Shown in pieces: positions 6,916 to 9,297 of a DNA stretch of 9,297 nt. A program made the position numbers and the translations under genes. Position 1 is the first letter of the stretch; every line of letters begins with the position of its first letter. The notes beneath the pieces were generated by a model, which saw only the letters and a program-made list of their open reading frames with translations, searched no databases and was not told where the DNA came from. Origin of the DNA: Acidobacteriaceae bacterium (lineage in GTDB: Bacteria; Acidobacteriota; Terriglobia; Terriglobales; Acidobacteriaceae); NCBI GenBank assembly GCA_025929125.1, contig JAICMT010000034.1, positions 1 through 9,297 on the forward strand, read 5' to 3'.

Positions 6916-7911
6916 CTAGAGCAGCCTGGCCGCTTCTTTCGCGAAGTAGGTGACGATGAAGTCTGCGCCGGCGCGGCGGATGGAGAGCAGCGACTCCAGC
7001 ATGGCGCGCTCCGGCTCCAGCCAGCCGCGTGCGAATGCGGCCTGCAGCATGCAGTACTCGCCTGAAACCTGATAGGCGCCGAGGGGCACACCGAACTCGT
7101 CGCGCGCGGCGCGGATGACGTCGAGGTAGGGCAGCGCGGGCTTCATGAGGATCATGTCGGCGCCCTCAGCGAGGTCGAGGTCAATCTCGCGCATGGCCTC
7201 GCGCAGGTTGGCGCCATCCATCTGGTAGCTGCGGCGGTCGCCGAACTGCGGGGCGGAGTCGGCCGCATCGCGGAAGGGGCCATAGAAGGCGCTGGCGAAC
7301 TTGGCCGCATAGCTGAGGATGGGCGTGTCCTCGAGGCGGGCGTCATCGAGTGCGCTGCGGATGGCCTGGACGCGGCCGTCCATCATGTCGCTGGGCGCGA
7401 CGACGTCGGCTCCGGCTTTCGCGAGCGACACTGCGGTCCTGGCCAGGAGTTCCAGCGATGCGTCGTTCTCGACGTGGAAGTCCGCGGGATGGGCAGCGTC
7501 GCGGGCGACGATGCCGCAGTGGCCGTGTGAGGTGTACTCGCAGAGGCAGACATCGGCGATGGTGACCAGGGAGTCGAGCTTGCGGTTGGACTTGAGGGCG
7601 CGCAGGCCCTGCTGCACGATGCCGTCCTCAGACCATGCGCCGGTCGCCTGCTCATCCTTTTCGGAAGGCAGGCCGAAGAGCAAGAGGCCGCCGATGCCGA
7701 GCTCCACGCAGGACTCGGCTTCCTTCACGGCTTCGTCGACGGAGAGATTGAAGACGCCGGGCATGGAGCCAATCTCCTTGCGCACGCCCTCGCCGGGGCA
7801 GAGGAAGAGCGGATAGATCACCGCACCGGGATGAAGCCGCGTCTCGCGAACCAGAGCCCGCAGGGACTCGGTGCGCCGCATCCGGCGCATGCGTGTCACA
7901 GGAAAGTTCAT
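6916..7911 (-). CDS. hemB: Delta-aminolevulinic acid dehydratase (porphobilinogen synthase)
   Basis: The protein has 331 residues, normal for the family. It joins two 5-aminolevulinate molecules into porphobilinogen, the second common step of haem and other tetrapyrrole synthesis, in the cytoplasm. The catalytic lysines are visible: K204 in [18 protein letters not shown] and K257 in [14 protein letters not shown] (Schiff base). The metal site [14 protein letters not shown] has C122, C124 and C132, so this is the zinc-dependent type. The N-terminus [13 protein letters not shown] matches the usual start of the family and fixes the ATG at 7911. No Shine-Dalgarno sequence is seen; TAGACT (7918-7923) ends 6 nt upstream. 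The gene is divergent from RNase HI and convergent with the exported-protein gene. No other haem gene is in the window. Confidence 0.98.
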   Translation of the reverse strand: MNFPVTRMRRMRRTESLRALVRETRLHPGAVIYPLFLCPGEGVRKEIGSMPGVFNLSVDEAVKEAESCVELGIGGLLLFGLPSEKDEQATGAWSEDGIVQQGLRALKSNRKLDSLVTIADVCLCEYTSHGHCGIVARDAAHPADFHVENDASLELLARTAVSLAKAGADVVAPSDMMDGRVQAIRSALDDARLEDTPILSYAAKFASAFYGPFRDAADSAPQFGDRRSYQMDGANLREAMREIDLDLAEGADMILMKPALPYLDVIRAARDEFGVPLGAYQVSGEYCMLQAAFARGWLEPERAMLESLLSIRRAGADFIVTYFAKEAARLL

Positions 7912-7917
7912 ACAGTC

Positions 7918-7923
7918 AGTCTA
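7918..7923 (-). promoter_or_regulatory. Candidate -10 box of a leaderless hemB promoter (TAGACT)
   Basis: On the minus strand TAGACT matches 4 of 6 -10 bases and ends exactly 6 nt before the hemB ATG, placing the expected transcription start on the A of ATG. No Shine-Dalgarno sequence and no convincing -35 are present. Confidence 0.38.
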
Positions 7924-7991
7924 CCCGCGGGGTGGCTGCGCCTCTTCCGATTGCGATGCTCGCCGCGAGTATTGCAGCTCTGCGCGCGAGA

Positions 7992-7997
7992 TACACT
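7992..7997 (+). promoter_or_regulatory. Candidate -10 box of a leaderless RNase HI promoter (TACACT)
   Basis: TACACT matches 4 of 6 -10 bases and ends 7 nt before the ATG at 8005, which has no Shine-Dalgarno sequence. TTGCAG (7972-7977) could be a poor -35 at a short 14-bp spacing. Confidence 0.38.
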
Positions 7998-8004
7998 TGT
8001 CCAG

Positions 8005-8472
8005 ATGCGCACCCCCTCCAAACCACCCTCGTTGTTTCCCGCGGAACCCGCGGCCGAATCCGGCTGGGTGACCGCGCATTGTGATGGAGGAGCGCGCGGC
8101 AATCCTGGGCCGGCGGGTTTCGGCGCGGTGGTGCAGGACGCGAGCGGTACCGTGCTGGCGGAGCTGTCGGAATTTCTGGGTATCCAGACCAACAATGTGG
8201 CGGAGTACTCGGGTCTGCTGGCGGTGCTGGAGTATGCGGTGGCGAACGGACACAGGCGGGTGCGGGTGGTGTCGGACTCGGAGCTGATGGTGAAGCAGAT
8301 CCAGGGCAAGTACCAGGTGAAGAGCCCCGGGCTGCGGCCGCTGTATGAGCAGGCGCGCAAGCAGATCGCCAAGCTGGAGCGGTTTGAGATCACCCATGCG
8401 CTCCGGCATAAGAACAAGGACGCCGACCGGCTGGCAAACGAGGCCATGGACCGAGGCATGGGTCGGGCCTAA
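8005..8472 (+). CDS. Ribonuclease HI family protein
   Basis: The protein has 155 residues. RNase HI cuts the RNA strand of RNA-DNA hybrids, as in R-loops and replication primers, using two metal ions. All four acidic active-site positions are present: D27 in HCDGGARGNPGPAGFGA, E67 in NNVAEYSGLL, D91 in VVSDSELMVKQIQGKY and D141 in HKNKDADRLANEAMDR. The GNPGPAG and VKQIQGKYQVK strings point to the short rnhA-like subgroup (RVT_3-type) found in many Gram-positive and environmental bacteria rather than a close E. coli RnhA copy. A Pro-rich segment of about 20 residues precedes the domain, and there is no separate hybrid-binding domain. The ATG at 8005 is chosen because upstream in-frame sequence is not family-like and overlaps hemB. 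It is a single gene, divergent from hemB. Confidence 0.95.
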   Translation: MRTPSKPPSLFPAEPAAESGWVTAHCDGGARGNPGPAGFGAVVQDASGTVLAELSEFLGIQTNNVAEYSGLLAVLEYAVANGHRRVRVVSDSELMVKQIQGKYQVKSPGLRPLYEQARKQIAKLERFEITHALRHKNKDADRLANEAMDRGMGRA

Positions 8473-8558
8473 GCGGCTGGGGAATCAGGCAGGTTGCTGG
8501 AGCTTTGGGCGGGTTCTGAAGGCCGGCACGAGGGCAGGCCGCGGGCGATTACTCCAGA

Positions 8559-8600
8559 GTTACTGGTTGGGAGACAGTAACCAGTTACAACGGTAACCAG
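8559..8600. promoter_or_regulatory. Operator-like cluster of GTAAC/GTTAC half-sites
   Basis: GTTACTGGTT (8559-8568) and AACCAGTTAC (8579-8588) form an inverted repeat matching at 9 of 10 positions around a 10-bp spacer. The second arm is itself part of GTAAC-CA-GTTAC (8577-8588), a near palindrome. GTAACCAG occurs exactly at 8577-8584 and again at 8593-8600, 16 bp apart. The cluster covers the -35 element of the downstream gene and extends into the -35/-10 spacer, where a bound protein would control transcription. It has no T-run and is not an intrinsic terminator for RNase HI. The binding protein is unknown. Confidence 0.6.
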
Positions 8601-8612
8601 ATGGGGTAGAAT
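8584..8612 (+). promoter_or_regulatory. Promoter of the gene at 8653
   Basis: GTTACA (8584-8589, 4 of 6 to the -35 consensus) and TAGAAT (8607-8612, 5 of 6 to the -10) are separated by the optimal 17 bp. Transcription should begin near 8619, leaving a leader of about 34 nt with a strong ribosome binding site. This is the best sigma-70-type promoter in the window. Confidence 0.6.
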
Positions 8613-8639
8613 CCAGTTCTTCATTAATTCAGAAGGTAC

Positions 8640-8645
8640 GGGAGG
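8640..8645 (+). promoter_or_regulatory. Strong ribosome binding site GGGAGG
   Basis: GGGAGG lies 7 nt before the ATG at 8653 and decides this start. It is the best Shine-Dalgarno match on the plus strand here. Confidence 0.75.
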
Positions 8646-8652
8646 CGATCCC

Positions 8653-9297
8653 ATGTCTTTGGGTCTAGTTGTACCCCGCAGCGATACGACAAGACGGAGG
8701 CAGGACGGCCAATACATCGCGGACCTGGCCAGCCTGTTCGAGCGCCGCCGGATCGCGCTCGGCGATGTTCACGTATGCGAGCAGTTCGAGATCCTGTTCA
8801 CCACCAGCGAGGCATTTCGGGGCCAGTTGTTCACGCTGTGCACGGCGATCAGCCACATGTCGGAGGAGGATCTGAGTGGGGAGGAGCTGCTGAGCCTGGT
8901 GGCTCGCGCTCTGCGTGCGCCTTCGGACGAGATGCCGGAAAGTCTGCGCACCCGCTTTCTGGCCGGGATGGATGCCTGGAACAACCGTGGACTGGCCTCG
9001 ATCGACGAGTGGCCGCCGCGCAAAAAACCCAGTGCGCCCGAAACAGTCCTTCCGCCGGAGCCGTGGCCGGCGCTGGTTGCGTCCACGCCTGAGCCGCTGG
9101 CGATGGCGGAACCTTCTGCCGAGCCTGCATTGGTGCGCCCGGCCGGTGTGCGCACGCTGCAGGAGGCGCTGGAGTTGGCGAAGCTCCGTGGCGGCGATCG
9201 TCCGCTGCGGCCCGAGCCGGTTGTGGCTGAGGCGGCTCCGATTGCCGCGCAGGACACGAACTCGGCCACGCTGGAGGAGCTGAACACGCTGCTGGCC
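8653..9297 (+). CDS. Protein of unknown function (partial, C-terminus off the right edge)
   Basis: The frame is open for 215 codons from ATG to the end of the window. I do not recognise the family. Residues 1-110 look globular and mainly helical, with YIADLASLFERRRIALGDV (21-39), CEQFEILFTTSEAFRGQLF (42-60) and an acidic stretch SEEDLSGEELLSLVARAL (70-87). From about 118 to 165 it is Pro/Glu/Ala-rich, probably a disordered linker. A helix, VRTLQEALELAKLRGG (166-181), starts a second region, followed by another Pro/Ala-rich stretch. There is no signal peptide or membrane segment in the visible part. The two-part layout with a flexible linker suggests an adaptor or regulatory protein, which is only an inference. 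It has its own promoter and a repeat-rich control region. Confidence 0.8.
   Translation, partial: MSLGLVVPRSDTTRRRQDGQYIADLASLFERRRIALGDVHVCEQFEILFTTSEAFRGQLFTLCTAISHMSEEDLSGEELLSLVARALRAPSDEMPESLRTRFLAGMDAWNNRGLASIDEWPPRKKPSAPETVLPPEPWPALVASTPEPLAMAEPSAEPALVRPAGVRTLQEALELAKLRGGDRPLRPEPVVAEAAPIAAQDTNSATLEELNTLLA

Noticed and set aside
8559..8588. Inverted repeat as an intrinsic terminator for RNase HI
   Set aside because: It lacks a following T-run, its stem is not GC-rich, and it overlaps the -35 of the next gene, so an operator is more likely.
8769..9287. Minus-strand open frame of 172 codons
   Set aside because: It is Ser/Ala/Arg-rich and antisense to the gene at 8653, which has a promoter and a strong ribosome binding site.

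Overview
The window is a stretch of high-GC bacterial chromosome carrying ten protein-coding genes, nine complete or nearly so and one cut at each end in part. I see no RNA genes, CRISPR array, insertion sequence or phage genes. The gene set looks most like Acidobacteriota, probably class Terriglobia. That set is a DUF4118/PAS sensor, a DUF2277 protein, MutS2 with an unusual Smr motif, a zinc-ribbon membrane protein, a zinc-type HemB and a short RNase HI. This placement is an inference from family resemblance, not from a marker gene.

Layout: (1) 1-1469, minus strand: membrane-anchored multi-PAS sensor, probably a histidine kinase, whose C-terminus lies beyond the left edge. (2) 1470-1745: divergent control region with a short purine-rich repeat. 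(3) 1746-2027, plus: DUF2277 protein, converging on (4) 2031-4568, minus: mutS2, with 3 bp between the stop codons. (5) 4569-4714: divergent intergenic region with a perfect 7-bp inverted repeat. (6) 4715-6909, plus: four small genes in a row (zinc-ribbon membrane protein, DoxX-family protein, small three-helix membrane protein, exported protein of unknown function). (7) 6916-7911, minus: hemB, converging on the exported protein with a 6-bp gap. (8) 8005-8472, plus: RNase HI, divergent from hemB across 93 bp. (9) 8653 to the right edge, plus: unrecognised protein with a good promoter, a strong ribosome binding site and a cluster of GTAAC/GTTAC half-sites over its -35 region.

The genes do not form an obvious pathway. 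MutS2 and RNase HI both act in nucleic-acid maintenance, HemB makes porphobilinogen for tetrapyrroles, and the PAS protein senses a signal. Four genes in the middle encode envelope or membrane proteins. The most interesting signals are regulatory. Three genes lack a Shine-Dalgarno sequence and instead have a TAnACT -10-like box 6-7 nt before the ATG, which suggests leaderless mRNAs. The unrecognised gene at the right edge also has an operator-like repeat cluster. I found no convincing novel multi-gene system.
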